Assembly (NCBI GenBank): GCA_964509195.1
Contig: CAZDWJ010000002.1
Location: 1-64,000, forward strand
Reading direction: 5' to 3'
Length of the DNA: 64,000 nt
Source: UBA4802 sp964509195
GTDB taxonomy: Bacteria; Spirochaetota; UBA4802; UB4802
Made by a program: the position numbers and the translations under genes. Positions 17,105 to 26,532 of the stretch are shown one piece after another. Within the stretch, counting starts at the first letter, position 1. Each line of letters starts with the position of its first letter. The notes beneath the pieces were generated by a model, which saw nothing but the letters and a program-made list of their open reading frames with translations, searched no databases and had not been told where the DNA came from.

Positions 17105-18372
17105 TATGGTTTTCCTCCTTTTACTCTTTGTATATCGGCACCTAAGCTCTGTAACTTTTGCTCAAAATTTTCATACCCTCTGTCCGTGTGATAAATGCGA
17201 CGTATTTCAGTTGAACCTTTTGCAGCCAGAGCTGCCAACACCAATGAAGCACCAGCGCGAAGATCGGACATGAGTACCGGTGCAGCCTGCAGTTGTTTGC
17301 CACCTTTCACAACTGCAACATTTCCTTCCACTTCGATGTCTGCTCCCATACGGCGTAGTTCGCCAACGTGGGTGTATCGGTTTTCAAATATTGTTTCAAC
17401 AATTACGCTTATTCCTGGTATAGTGCACATTAGTGACATTATAGGCGCCTGAAGGTCGGTTGGGAAACCGGGGTATGGCAATGTCCTGATCATGCAGCCC
17501 TGCAATTTTTTAGAAGGTTCTATTGTGACGGAGCTATCGCTGCCTGAAATAACAAACCCCATTTCTGATAGTACATTAATACATGCCTGAACATGTTGCG
17601 GTATAACATTATTAATGGTAATGTTCCCACGGGTGATAGCTCCTGCAATTAAAAACGTTCCGGCTTCAATACGGTCAGGTATGATTGAATAGGTTACAGG
17701 CTTTAGCTTTTTGACGCCTTTGATAACAATTCGCTCAGTTCCAAGACCTTCAATTTTGGCTCCCATTTTAATGAGGAAATTACCTAAATCGACTACATCA
17801 GGTTCCATTGCGCAGTTTTCCAGTGTTGTTACCCCATCAGCAAGCACTGCTGCCATCATGATATTTGCGGTAGCGCCAACTGAAACTTTTCGCATAATAA
17901 AGCGGTTACCCTGAAGTTTTTGGACACGTGCCTTAATATAGCCATGTTCAATGATAATGGAACTACCGAGTGCTTCAAATCCAGAAAGATGGATATCAAC
18001 AGGGCGCTCACCAATGGCACACCCGCCAGGAAGTGATACATCAGCCTCACCGCAGCGTGCCAAAAGTGGTCCCATCACATAGATAGACGCGCGCATAGTT
18101 TTCACCAGGTCATACGGCACTTCGGCATTTTTTAATGAATTGACATGAATTTTTAATATATTTTTTTCGGTATCAAATTCATATTTGGCACCCAAACATT
18201 CAATAACCTTTAAAATTGTCTGAATGTCTTTTAAATTGGGAACATTATGCAACACTGTTGTACCTTCGGCAAGCAAACTTGCCACAATAATTGGTAATGC
18301 AGCATTTTTAGCACCGGAGATAGTTACTGACCCATTAAGCTTTTTGCCACCTTTAATCAAATACGTATCCAC
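17104..18372 (-). CDS. murA: UDP-N-acetylglucosamine 1-carboxyvinyltransferase
   Basis: First committed step of peptidoglycan synthesis: transfers enolpyruvate from PEP to UDP-GlcNAc. Family blocks are SGAKNAALPIIVASLLAEG near residue 19, PGGCAIGERPVDIHLSGFEA with the active-site Cys near 116 (the fosfomycin target), RIEAGTFLIAGAI and YPGFPTDLQAP. The length of 422 is standard. The presence of Cys, not Asp, predicts a fosfomycin-sensitive enzyme. It is coupled to flgF by a one-base overlap. A GAGCTATCGC word (reverse of GCGATAGCTC) lies within it at 17531. Confidence 0.93.
   Translation of the reverse strand: MDTYLIKGGKKLNGSVTISGAKNAALPIIVASLLAEGTTVLHNVPNLKDIQTILKVIECLGAKYEFDTEKNILKIHVNSLKNAEVPYDLVKTMRASIYVMGPLLARCGEADVSLPGGCAIGERPVDIHLSGFEALGSSIIIEHGYIKARVQKLQGNRFIMRKVSVGATANIMMAAVLADGVTTLENCAMEPDVVDLGNFLIKMGAKIEGLGTERIVIKGVKKLKPVTYSIIPDRIEAGTFLIAGAITRGNITINNVIPQHVQACINVLSEMGFVISGSDSSVTIEPSKKLQGCMIRTLPYPGFPTDLQAPIMSLMCTIPGISVIVETIFENRYTHVGELRRMGADIEVEGNVAVVKGGKQLQAAPVLMSDLRAGASLVLAALAAKGSTEIRRIYHTDRGYENFEQKLQSLGADIQRVKGGKP
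17531..17540 (-). repeat. GCGATAGCTC word, copy 2
   Basis: Exact copy on the minus strand inside murA, read in the frame that gives GSDSS, different from the AIA frame used elsewhere. Confidence 0.6.
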
Positions 18373-18521
18373 AGTCTGTCCTCACATTGTGATTGATTTT
18401 ATTTGTGAGCAGTAGTAATAATTTAGTAAATTGTCAATTCAATTAAAAGATTTTATCTTTAAAATTAATATAATGCACAGAGGCTATCACAAAAAGTATT
18501 TCTTGCAATTAAAGTAACAGT

Positions 18522-19898
18522 ATGACAAAAAAATATGAATTATCACTCCACATATTTAGAAGGGACCTGAGGCTGGATGACAATACAGCGCTCATAAGAG
18601 CCTGTGAATTATCAAATTATGTAATTCCCTGTTTTATTCTGGATGATCGGCAGCTATATAATAACCCTTACAGGGGAGATAATGCAGTTTGGTTTATGAT
18701 TCAATCCCTTAAGGAGTTGACCACTGAACTCAATAAAAAGGGAAGTAGATTGTATCTGTTTAAAGGAATTGCGGAAAATGTTGTAGAAATGCTGATAAAA
18801 GAAGAAAAAATTAACGCTGTGTTCTTTAACCGGGATTATACACCATTCAGCAGGATGCGAGATGGAAATATAAGGGAATTATGCGCACGATATACTATAG
18901 ATTGCAATATCTACGCTGATGCACTTATGAATGAGCCTGAAATGGTGGTTACACAGGATGGAAGGCCATATACCATTTACTCGCACTACCTGAAAAAAGC
19001 CAGTATGTTTGCAGTAAGTTCCCCTCAGAAAAATAAATTCAACAATTATTATACCAAAAAAATAAAATCAGAAGAGCCACAAGATATTCTTGATACTGTT
19101 ATAGTAAATGAAAATCCACATCTTTTATTAAAAGGTGGTAGATCTGAAGCTTTGCATCTATTATCAAAAATAGATAATTTGCAAAACTATGACCAAACGC
19201 GCAATTTTCCTGCAGTGCAGGGGACAAGCCTTTTGTCTGCGCACATTAAGTTTGGTACTGTATCCATTCGCGAAGTCTACCACACTGCTAAAAAGCATTT
19301 AAAAAGCCCGCATTCATTTATCAATGAATTGTTCTGGCGTGATTTTTTTACAAGTATTGCATTTCATTTCCCGCATATCTTTAAGGGATCTTTTCATCAA
19401 AAATATGATGCATTACAGTGGTTAAATGATAAGGAAAAATTTGATCGGTGGGCTAATGGCCTCACAGGGTTTCCAATTGTAGATGCGGGTATGCGACAGC
19501 TCAACACAACAGGCTTTATGCATAACAGGGTCCGAATGATTGTGGCAAGCTTTCTTGTAAAGGACCTGCATATTGACTGGCGGTGGGGTGAACGTTTTTT
19601 TGCCACCAAGCTTATAGATTACGATCCTTCAGTGAATAATGGCAACTGGCAGTGGGCTGCATCAACGGGTTGTGATGCACAGCCGTATTTCAGGATTTTT
19701 AATCCATGGTTACAGCAAAAAAAATATGATCCCGAATGTAAATATATTAAACGGTGGATACCGGAATTACAAACAGTTCCTGCAAAAGTAATTCACAACT
19801 GGTATGATGCTGATACTATTTGTGACTACCCCAAACCGGTAGTTGAACATCAACGGGAATCTGCAATGGCAAAACTAATGTATAAATCGCTTTTTTGA
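18522..19898 (+). CDS. phr: Deoxyribodipyrimidine photolyase (class I)
   Basis: Light-driven repair of pyrimidine dimers with FAD. The 458 residues contain an N-terminal photolyase domain (HIFRRDLRLDDNTAL) and the FAD domain with ELFWRDFFTSI, GFPIVDAGMRQL, TGFMHNRVRM and DYDPSVNNGNWQWAASTG followed by QPYFRIFNPW. These are class I CPD photolyase/cryptochrome signatures. Presence implies occasional light exposure. No ribosome site is evident before the ATG. It stands alone, with a 380-base gap behind it. Confidence 0.92.
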   Translation: MTKKYELSLHIFRRDLRLDDNTALIRACELSNYVIPCFILDDRQLYNNPYRGDNAVWFMIQSLKELTTELNKKGSRLYLFKGIAENVVEMLIKEEKINAVFFNRDYTPFSRMRDGNIRELCARYTIDCNIYADALMNEPEMVVTQDGRPYTIYSHYLKKASMFAVSSPQKNKFNNYYTKKIKSEEPQDILDTVIVNENPHLLLKGGRSEALHLLSKIDNLQNYDQTRNFPAVQGTSLLSAHIKFGTVSIREVYHTAKKHLKSPHSFINELFWRDFFTSIAFHFPHIFKGSFHQKYDALQWLNDKEKFDRWANGLTGFPIVDAGMRQLNTTGFMHNRVRMIVASFLVKDLHIDWRWGERFFATKLIDYDPSVNNGNWQWAASTGCDAQPYFRIFNPWLQQKKYDPECKYIKRWIPELQTVPAKVIHNWYDADTICDYPKPVVEHQRESAMAKLMYKSLF

Positions 19899-20133
19899 AC
19901 AAGATAATTTGTTTTTTAAACGACTATTGCGCTAGCCCTATCATATTGTGAATAAATAAAAGAACATGATTTTTAAAAATATTTGCTTATGAGCAGATAA
20001 ATAGGCAAAAACAGATTTCTTTTATTATGATTTTCAGGGATAAAAGCAGTTTTTAGATGATTATAATTTAGAACAATTTATTTAACATAATTTGAAAAAA
20101 TACTTGCAATATTTGTATCAGGTGTTTTTATTA

Positions 20134-20167
20134 GTTAATAGTGAGTGATAGCTCACTCACTATTAAC
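20134..20167. promoter_or_regulatory. Perfect 15-bp-arm palindrome upstream of ald
   Basis: GTTAATAGTGAGTGA (20134-20148), TAGC, then its exact reverse complement (20153-20167). There is no T-run, so a terminator is unlikely. The core TGAGTGA-TAGC-TCACTCA has the 7-4-7 layout of the FadR-type TetR operators of Bacillus. It is the only notable structure in the 380-base gap 19899-20278 and lies 111 bases before the ald start. Confidence 0.55.
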
Positions 20168-20278
20168 GTACTTGAATTCATATCAAAATTAATATTTAAA
20201 GTTAAAGAAATTTTCTTGTTACAAAGGAAACAGTAGAAAATATATAAAGTTATTATACATTATATACAAGGGGGTATT

Positions 20279-21385
20279 ATGAAGATTGGTGTACCAAAAG
20301 AAATAAAGATTAAAGAAAACAGGGTGGCCCTGACACCTTCTGGAGTTAATGCAATAGTATCTCATGGTCACTCAGTATTTGTTGAAACTCATGCGGGTGA
20401 AGGTTCTGGTTTTTCAGATGATGAATATACAAAGGCAGGGGCAAAGATTATTGATAATGCAAGCGATGTATGGGCGGAAGCTGATATGATTGTCAAAGTA
20501 AAGGAGCCTTTAGGACCGGAATTTGAAAGGATGAAAGAAGGACAAATTATTTTTACATATCTTCATTTAGCTGCTGATGAAGCGTTAACGGTAGAATTGC
20601 TGAGTAAAAAAATCATTGGCATTGCGTACGAAACAATTCAATTGGATGATGGAAGCCTCCCGTTATTGGCACCAATGAGCGAAGTTGCTGGAAGGCTATC
20701 CATACAGATGGGATGTATGTGTCTGGAAGCAAAAAATGGTGGTGCGGGGATTTTGCTTTCAGGGGTTGCAGGTGTACCTCCTGCAAAAGTCACAATTATA
20801 GGTGCAGGAATTGCAGGGACCAATGCGTGCCATCTGGCGGTAGGGGTTGGTGCTGAAGTAGCTATCCTTGATATTAGTGCACATCGTTTACGATACATTC
20901 AGGATATTTTCAAAGGAAGAGTAGTAACTGTAATGTCAAATAAGGCAAATATCTGGGATTTTGTTACAAAAGCAGATCTGGTTATTGGCTCTGTGTTAAT
21001 ACCAGGGGCAAAGGCACCAAAATTAATAACTAGGGATATGCTGAAAGCTATGAGAAAAGGTTCGGCATTTGTTGATATAGCCATTGATCAGGGGGGATGT
21101 TCAGAAACAAGCAAACCTACAACCCATGATGATCCTATTTATATTGAGGAGGGTGTAGTTCACTACTGTGTTGCCAATATGCCAGGTGCAGTACCAAGGA
21201 CTTCTACCTATGCGCTTACCAATGTAACACTGTCATATATTATTGAACTTGCTGATAAAGGACTAGAGAAGGCAATGCGTGAAAATAAAGCGCTTCACAA
21301 AGGCCTCAATGTGTATAAAGGAAAGCTTACTTACGACCATGTGGCCGAAGCGTTCAATATGCCGTATGAAAAGATTGAGTTTTAG
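20279..21385 (+). CDS. ald: Alanine dehydrogenase
   Basis: NAD-dependent interconversion of L-alanine with pyruvate and ammonia. The 368 residues match the family end to end: MKIGVPKEIKIKENRVALTP, ADMIVKVKEP, TYLHLAAD, the Rossmann loop IGAGIAGTNA near residue 174 and FVDIAIDQGGCSET with the catalytic Asp. AAGGGGG lies before the ATG. It may serve fermentation or pyruvate supply to PFOR. The upstream palindrome (20134-20167) makes regulated expression likely. It ends 3 bases from the convergent VOC gene. Confidence 0.95.
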   Translation: MKIGVPKEIKIKENRVALTPSGVNAIVSHGHSVFVETHAGEGSGFSDDEYTKAGAKIIDNASDVWAEADMIVKVKEPLGPEFERMKEGQIIFTYLHLAADEALTVELLSKKIIGIAYETIQLDDGSLPLLAPMSEVAGRLSIQMGCMCLEAKNGGAGILLSGVAGVPPAKVTIIGAGIAGTNACHLAVGVGAEVAILDISAHRLRYIQDIFKGRVVTVMSNKANIWDFVTKADLVIGSVLIPGAKAPKLITRDMLKAMRKGSAFVDIAIDQGGCSETSKPTTHDDPIYIEEGVVHYCVANMPGAVPRTSTYALTNVTLSYIIELADKGLEKAMRENKALHKGLNVYKGKLTYDHVAEAFNMPYEKIEF

Positions 21386-21388
21386 TTT

Positions 21389-21958
21389 TTAAATCTTTGA
21401 TAGTAAACTATCTGCTAAATGTTTTGCTTGCTCTTTTGTAAGTAATATTGTTGCCGTACCTCCACCCGGATGGGGCAGTGTAACATGTATCTTACCATCT
21501 CTCACCTCGATTAAAAACTGCCCTTCCGGCATTTTTACCTCAGGCGAAAGCCAGTCATTTGCATTAAATTCTGCAATCTGTACCAGTACACCAAATGCAT
21601 GCTTTGGATGAATAAAAATTTCTTTCCATACACCTCCGGGATATTCGTTATACCCAAAATAAGGAATTCCCAGTGTGTCTAATTTTGCTATCACTTTTTT
21701 TAAATCATACGTTTGTAATGTGATGTGATGTACGCCGCTTCCACGTGATTGCATAAAGCCATCTAAGAAACTTCCCTTATCAGTTGGTGATATCAATTCA
21801 ATTCGGCTCATGTCACCTAATGAAAATATCTGCCAGTAGAATTTTGTAGTATCATCCTTTGCGCCAACGCCTGCAATGGCACCTAGGCTTTCAAAAAAAA
21901 TTTTAGCTTTCTCAAAATCAGGAACAGCAATTGATACATGGTCAATACGCTCTATCAT
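21389..21958 (-). CDS. VOC-family protein, methylmalonyl-CoA epimerase-like
   Basis: Vicinal-oxygen-chelate protein. Two beta-alpha-beta units are seen in residues 1-130: IDHVSIAVPDFEKAKIFFE and GVHHITLQTYDLKKVIAKLD. Metal-ligand candidates are His7, the Glu of RIELI, the His of HHITL and a Glu near VQIAEF, as in methylmalonyl-CoA epimerase. About 55 extra residues at the C-terminus (VEVRDGKIHVTL-like strands and a short helix) are not part of the usual epimerase. No mutase gene is nearby, so the substrate is open. Confidence 0.7.
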   Translation of the reverse strand: MIERIDHVSIAVPDFEKAKIFFESLGAIAGVGAKDDTTKFYWQIFSLGDMSRIELISPTDKGSFLDGFMQSRGSGVHHITLQTYDLKKVIAKLDTLGIPYFGYNEYPGGVWKEIFIHPKHAFGVLVQIAEFNANDWLSPEVKMPEGQFLIEVRDGKIHVTLPHPGGGTATILLTKEQAKHLADSLLSKI

Positions 21959-22175
21959 AGCATACCTCTTATAATCAATTTAAGAATGAGTAGTGTCTAT
22001 ATAATAAAAAAATTCAAATTATTTTTTATCGATAGCTCAAAAAAATAAAATATAAATGAAGAAAAATAGTTGAAAAATGCAAATATTGTTTTAAATATCA
22101 ACAACAGAAATGGACTATCGTATTTAATAAAGAGCAAAATATATAATTAATATTGTAACGCTTTGGAGGGAAATA

Positions 22176-22667
22176 ATGGATATCGAGACAACAACCTGCG
22201 TTTCATTAGAGAATCTTACTACACTGGAAATTTACGCACAAAAACTTAATATGCCGCTTCGATCATTAATAGTTTATTTGTTGATGTTTGCTGCCAAAAA
22301 TGAAAAGAGAGAGGCAATAGCATTTAAACGAATATCTTACAGAAAACGTAATAGTGAACAGCCATGGAAAAGATTACATATAGTGCTTTATCAGTCCGAA
22401 TATGAATTTATCCTTGATGTAAAGAAGTTATGGAAGATGTCGCTGGCGCTCTGTATTGAGTTTTGCATTGAAAATGTTCTGTTTGAATTTATTGACTACT
22501 TTTTGGATTGTGAAAAAAGAAAAGATACCGATAACTATCTTAATTATTACCAGAATAGATCCTATACATTTGACTTTTATCAGGAAAAAGGCATACATTG
22601 CTGCAAATTTTACTGGGGCCCACCACCACAATTACTCAATAACACATTAACATTGGAATTAGCGTAA
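22176..22667 (+). CDS. Unknown 163-residue protein
   Basis: Not recognised. It has a good GGAGGG ribosome site and no signal peptide. Residues 10-40 (LENLTTLEIYAQKLNMPLRS) look like a strand and two helices, and residues 65-105 (RLHIVLYQSEYEFILDVKKL then a hydrophobic helix) repeat a similar pattern, so a ribbon-helix-helix-like DNA binder is possible. The tail is rich in Tyr and Phe and ends with CCKFYWGPPPQ. It stands alone between the VOC gene and the APH/kinase gene. Confidence is high that it is a gene, low on role. Confidence 0.6.
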   Translation: MDIETTTCVSLENLTTLEIYAQKLNMPLRSLIVYLLMFAAKNEKREAIAFKRISYRKRNSEQPWKRLHIVLYQSEYEFILDVKKLWKMSLALCIEFCIENVLFEFIDYFLDCEKRKDTDNYLNYYQNRSYTFDFYQEKGIHCCKFYWGPPPQLLNNTLTLELA

Positions 22668-22847
22668 TATTACATTAGAAAGTTTACTGAATAAATATAA
22701 ATAAATGTATTAGCTAATAACCGTAAAATTTAAATGTTTGACATAATCATTGATATCCCTACATCAGTAATTTGAATTTATATAAAGCTTGTTTAACACA
22801 ATATTGCTTTTAATTATGAAGATTAATTTAAAATTTATGAGGCACTT

Positions 22848-24416
22848 ATGCAGGAGATAGTATCTTTCCTTTCAAATCCTAAAAGCTACAATTATCCTGT
22901 TGATACTGTTACGGTTGTGCAGACACATATTTCATATGTATTTATTGCAAAGCCATATGTATATAAGCTTAAAAAACCTGTAGATTTTGGTTTTTTAAAT
23001 TTTGTGTCGTTCAAGGATAGAAAATTCTATACATTTGAAGAATATCGATTAAATTCTCGCATTAGTCCTGAAATATATCTTGGTGTAGCTGTAGTTGTGA
23101 AGAATGGCAATTGGCTTAAACTTGTCGAGGATGAAAACTATGATGAGAATAGTGTCGTCGCATATTGCGTCAAGATGAAATATATTGATGATGCGTATTC
23201 GCTAAAACATATGCTAAAGGAAAGGCTTGATACTCAGTTGCTATCGCTCATAGCTCAGAAAATTTATGCTTTTCATAAAAACGCAGACAATACCGAAGGC
23301 TTGCAGGGATTTGGTAGTATAAATGAGATAAGCAAAAACTCACTGGAAAATTTTGATCAGATAGAAAAATATATAGGGGCGATAGTTACTGCGGAAGAGT
23401 ATGCCTTTATGCGTAAATGGACTGAGAATTTTATCACGCAAAATACACCTTTATTTGAAAACCGCAACACCGCTGGTTTTGTTCGCGATTGTCACGGTGA
23501 TCTTCACTGCGAGCATATATATTATAAAGATGGGAAAATCATTATTTTAGACTGCATTGAATTTAATAAGCGTTTCAGATATATTGATACAATTTCGGAT
23601 ATTGCGTTTTTGCTTATGGATTTGGATGTCAATGGTCAAAAAGAAGAATCAAACCGCCTGTGTGCTCAGTACATTCAGCTTTCAGGGGATTATGATGGTG
23701 TGGTGTTTCTGCCTTTTTATAAAGCATACCGAGCAATGGTGCGGGCAAAAATAAACAGCTTTCAATCGGACAATGAAGGAATAACTCAAAATGAAAGGGA
23801 TGGATTTGTGCAAAAGGCTTCTCAGTATTTTCAACTTGCAAAACAATATATGCAGCAAAGCGGAAAGGGGGTTATCTATACTGTTTTTGGCAATATAGGA
23901 AGTGGGAAAAGCACGATAGCTATGGAATTGGCAGCACTTACAAGTGGTATAGTCATTAATTCTGATTCGGTGCGCAAAAAATTGGTAGGTCTTGATATTT
24001 TCGATAATGCAACAGCAAAAATTGGTGAAGGCATCTATACTACAGAAATGACTTCAAAAGTATATGCAACAATGAAAGAAAAAGCTTTAGCGATAGCTCA
24101 AAGGGGAATACCTGTTATTCTTGATGGAACTTTTTATAGCAAGGAATTACGAAGGGAATTCTATCAGTTTTTTAAGGATAGAGGATTTGATGTACACTTA
24201 ATTTTTGCAGATTGCTCTGAAGATGAACTTGTAAGAAGAATTGAAAAAAGGCAACGCGATGCATCAATCTCAGATGCAACTGTTGAAATTTTTATACAAT
24301 TAAAAGATAGATATGAAAAACCAGGTGATGATGAACGTTGTGTTATTATTAAAACTGAAAAAGGTATAGATGAAATTAGAAATGACTTAAAAAGCAGACT
24401 ATCAGATGTAGTGTAA
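22848..24416 (+). CDS. Fused aminoglycoside-phosphotransferase-like and P-loop kinase protein
   Basis: Two-domain protein of the COG2187-COG0645 type. Residues 1-320 are an APH-like kinase fold with catalytic HGDLHCEH and IILDCIEFNKRF. Residues 335-522 are a P-loop kinase with Walker A GNIGSGKST and the gluconate-kinase-like segments VINSDSVRKKL and ILDGTFYSKELR. The natural substrate of this fusion is not established, and it should not be read as antibiotic resistance. GAGG lies before the ATG. A GCGATAGCTC word sits in the kinase domain at 24090. Confidence 0.82.
   Translation: MQEIVSFLSNPKSYNYPVDTVTVVQTHISYVFIAKPYVYKLKKPVDFGFLNFVSFKDRKFYTFEEYRLNSRISPEIYLGVAVVVKNGNWLKLVEDENYDENSVVAYCVKMKYIDDAYSLKHMLKERLDTQLLSLIAQKIYAFHKNADNTEGLQGFGSINEISKNSLENFDQIEKYIGAIVTAEEYAFMRKWTENFITQNTPLFENRNTAGFVRDCHGDLHCEHIYYKDGKIIILDCIEFNKRFRYIDTISDIAFLLMDLDVNGQKEESNRLCAQYIQLSGDYDGVVFLPFYKAYRAMVRAKINSFQSDNEGITQNERDGFVQKASQYFQLAKQYMQQSGKGVIYTVFGNIGSGKSTIAMELAALTSGIVINSDSVRKKLVGLDIFDNATAKIGEGIYTTEMTSKVYATMKEKALAIAQRGIPVILDGTFYSKELRREFYQFFKDRGFDVHLIFADCSEDELVRRIEKRQRDASISDATVEIFIQLKDRYEKPGDDERCVIIKTEKGIDEIRNDLKSRLSDVV
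24090..24099 (+). repeat. GCGATAGCTC word, copy 3
   Basis: Exact copy in the P-loop kinase domain, read as AIAQ. Confidence 0.6.
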
Positions 24417-24484
24417 TTTTGAGGTGCAAGGATTGCCATTTAAAAAAAGCGAAGTAAGTCTCAACTTATTAAATTAGAAATATT

Positions 24485-25645
24485 TTATAAAATTGGGATA
24501 TATAAAATGTTTCCAGGATACAAACGGTCGGGATTATGAATATTGTTTATCATGATAATATGTTTTGGGCTTGCTCTGTATCGTTTAGCTATTTGTGATA
24601 GTGTCTCGCCTGATTTCACTTTGTGAGTCTGAATTGATGTAAATTTGAGTGTGTAAATTTGGTCTTTTAATTCTTCAATTTTTTCTTTGCTTCCTTTTGG
24701 CAGTAGTAGTATATAGTTTCGCTCTTTGGGTGGGGTTATTTCTTTTTTTAGTTGAGGGTTGAATAATCTAAAAAAATCTGTTGATATATTGCATTTTTCG
24801 GTGAGCACATTTATTCTAACAGGGTACCGCAATTGCACCATTTCAATTTCATAATCGGTGTCAGGTTTCAGCAAATCCTTCTCAATTGAAAACAATTCAG
24901 GGTATTTATAAATAAGCACTAACGCTGCATAACGATACACATATTCAGCTGTTTCTTTTCTAAGCACCCCAGCTTCAATGAGATCGTAAAAGTGGTGATA
25001 GCCATTGGCTTTCATTGTTCGGGATAAATATCCGCAGCCCCCATTATATGCAAGAAGAGCAAGTTCCCATGAGTTGAATGTTTTATTTAAATGATTAAGA
25101 TGTCGTAATGCGGCATTTGTCGATTTTACGATATCACGGCGCTCATCAACAAAGTCATTTATCTGCAATCCCAGTACTCTGGCAGTTGAAGGAACAAACT
25201 GCCATATCCCAACTGCATTGCTTTTAGATACAGCATATGGATTAAAAGCACTTTCAAGCAATGGAAGAAGTGCAATATCTTCAGGTATGCCATCATATTG
25301 CTGCATCTGTTCTCTGATTAATGGCATATAAAGGTGAGAACGTTGTATGGCTTTAATAGTATATTCTCTGCCTTTTGTGAGATACATATATAAAAATTTT
25401 CTTACGTCAGGAATCCTGCAAATAGATAAATCATTAATAGCTGTAAATAAATCCTTTCCTTCAAGTTTTGGCAGGAATATACTATCGTTATCCGGATTAT
25501 AGTTGATGGCATTCTGTAATCCTACTTCTGAATATACAGGATCTGAATACAGTTCTAGTAAATTTTTACAGAAAAGCTTAGTATCAACAAACTCAATGAG
25601 TATAATAAAAAGCAACAAGTACGATATGTAAGGTAACTTTTTCAT
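24485..25645 (-). CDS. MltD-like lytic transglycosylase with LysM domain
   Basis: Exported peptidoglycan-cleaving enzyme. A signal segment covers residues 1-26. The SLT domain (residues ~110-240) has LLPLLESAFNPYAVSKSNA with the catalytic Glu, then VGIWQFVPSTA and LLAYNGGCGYLSR. One LysM domain closes the protein (HKVKSGETLSQIAKRYRASP then NPDRLYPGNILYIP). MltD usually has two or more LysM modules, so 386 residues with one is short but complete. The convergent neighbour is the APH/kinase gene. Confidence 0.87.
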   Translation of the reverse strand: MKKLPYISYLLLFIILIEFVDTKLFCKNLLELYSDPVYSEVGLQNAINYNPDNDSIFLPKLEGKDLFTAINDLSICRIPDVRKFLYMYLTKGREYTIKAIQRSHLYMPLIREQMQQYDGIPEDIALLPLLESAFNPYAVSKSNAVGIWQFVPSTARVLGLQINDFVDERRDIVKSTNAALRHLNHLNKTFNSWELALLAYNGGCGYLSRTMKANGYHHFYDLIEAGVLRKETAEYVYRYAALVLIYKYPELFSIEKDLLKPDTDYEIEMVQLRYPVRINVLTEKCNISTDFFRLFNPQLKKEITPPKERNYILLLPKGSKEKIEELKDQIYTLKFTSIQTHKVKSGETLSQIAKRYRASPKHIIMINNIHNPDRLYPGNILYIPIL

Positions 25646-25954
25646 CCGCTAAATTAGTTCCTTTTTTATGAACTATCGATTATATAAAATTATATAAACA
25701 TAATAAAAGAAATAGTAAATAAAAATGGATCGTATACAATCATAGCAATCATGATATAGCATGTCAAAAAAAATTGCACAAAAAACTGTGTGATGTGCTT
25801 AAACGATAAATGTTTTTGTAATAATTTTGTTGTCTATATCAGCACTGAAATTTATATATATTTTAATAAACAATAAATAAAAAGTGATGGACATTATTCA
25901 ATGAAGTAATTATATTTAACAGAATAGTTTAAATTTGGTAGAAGGTTGAATTGT
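25646..25954. other. Intergenic region, nothing identified
   Basis: A 309-base AT-rich divergent gap between the transglycosylase and XRE-cupin genes. No small gene, hairpin or clear promoter was seen beyond the AGAAGG box before 25955. Confidence 0.5.
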
Positions 25955-26521
25955 ATGGACCAGCTTATTGAGAATATTGGCAAAAAAATTCAATATTTCC
26001 GGAAAAAAAATGATATTACGTTGAAGGAATTGGCTGAAAAAATCCATGCAACACCAAGTCTCATAAGCCAGATTGAACATGGAAAGGCAAATCCATCCCT
26101 GGCAACATTAAAAGCAATTGCTGATGTATTTAATGTACCCATTGGTTTATTTTTTGAAAATGAGGTAAAAAGGACAGCGCCATCCCCTATTATTCGAAGA
26201 AATACTCATCGCAGGCTACTCACGGATGGGAATGTTTCATACACTTTATTAAATCCTGATTCAAATGAAATGGAAGTCATTTTAATTGAATTCCCGCCTG
26301 GTGCTTCAACAGGTGGTGAACATTACCATCATGATGGGTATGAAGTAGGGTACATCATAAAAGGTGAGTTGAGGGTAACGCTGGAAGATAATGAGTATAT
26401 TTTGCAGCAGGGTGACAGCATAGCGTTTAAAAGTATTAGACCCCATAAGATTAAGAATACTACTTCGCAAACAACACTTGCTGTATGGGTAAATCTAATT
26501 CCCTGGATTTTTGTTAAGTAG
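25955..26521 (+). CDS. XRE-cupin transcriptional regulator
   Basis: Transcription factor with an N-terminal helix-turn-helix (LKELAEKIHATPSLISQIEH, residues ~23-42) and a C-terminal cupin_2 domain (GEHYHHDGYEVGYIIKGEL then QQGDSIAFKSIRPHKI). The ATG at 25955 is preferred to an upstream TTG because AGAAGG is about 9 bases before it. This architecture is common in regulators of amino acid, polyamine or aldehyde metabolism that bind a small ligand in the cupin. It is followed 11 bases later by the membrane protease gene. Confidence 0.85.
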   Translation: MDQLIENIGKKIQYFRKKNDITLKELAEKIHATPSLISQIEHGKANPSLATLKAIADVFNVPIGLFFENEVKRTAPSPIIRRNTHRRLLTDGNVSYTLLNPDSNEMEVILIEFPPGASTGGEHYHHDGYEVGYIIKGELRVTLEDNEYILQQGDSIAFKSIRPHKIKNTTSQTTLAVWVNLIPWIFVK

Positions 26522-26532
26522 AGATTAATGAT

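Noticed and set aside
22848..24416. Antibiotic resistance gene, because of the aminoglycoside-phosphotransferase fold
   Set aside because: The fold is shared by many kinases, and this fusion with a P-loop kinase is not a known resistance enzyme.
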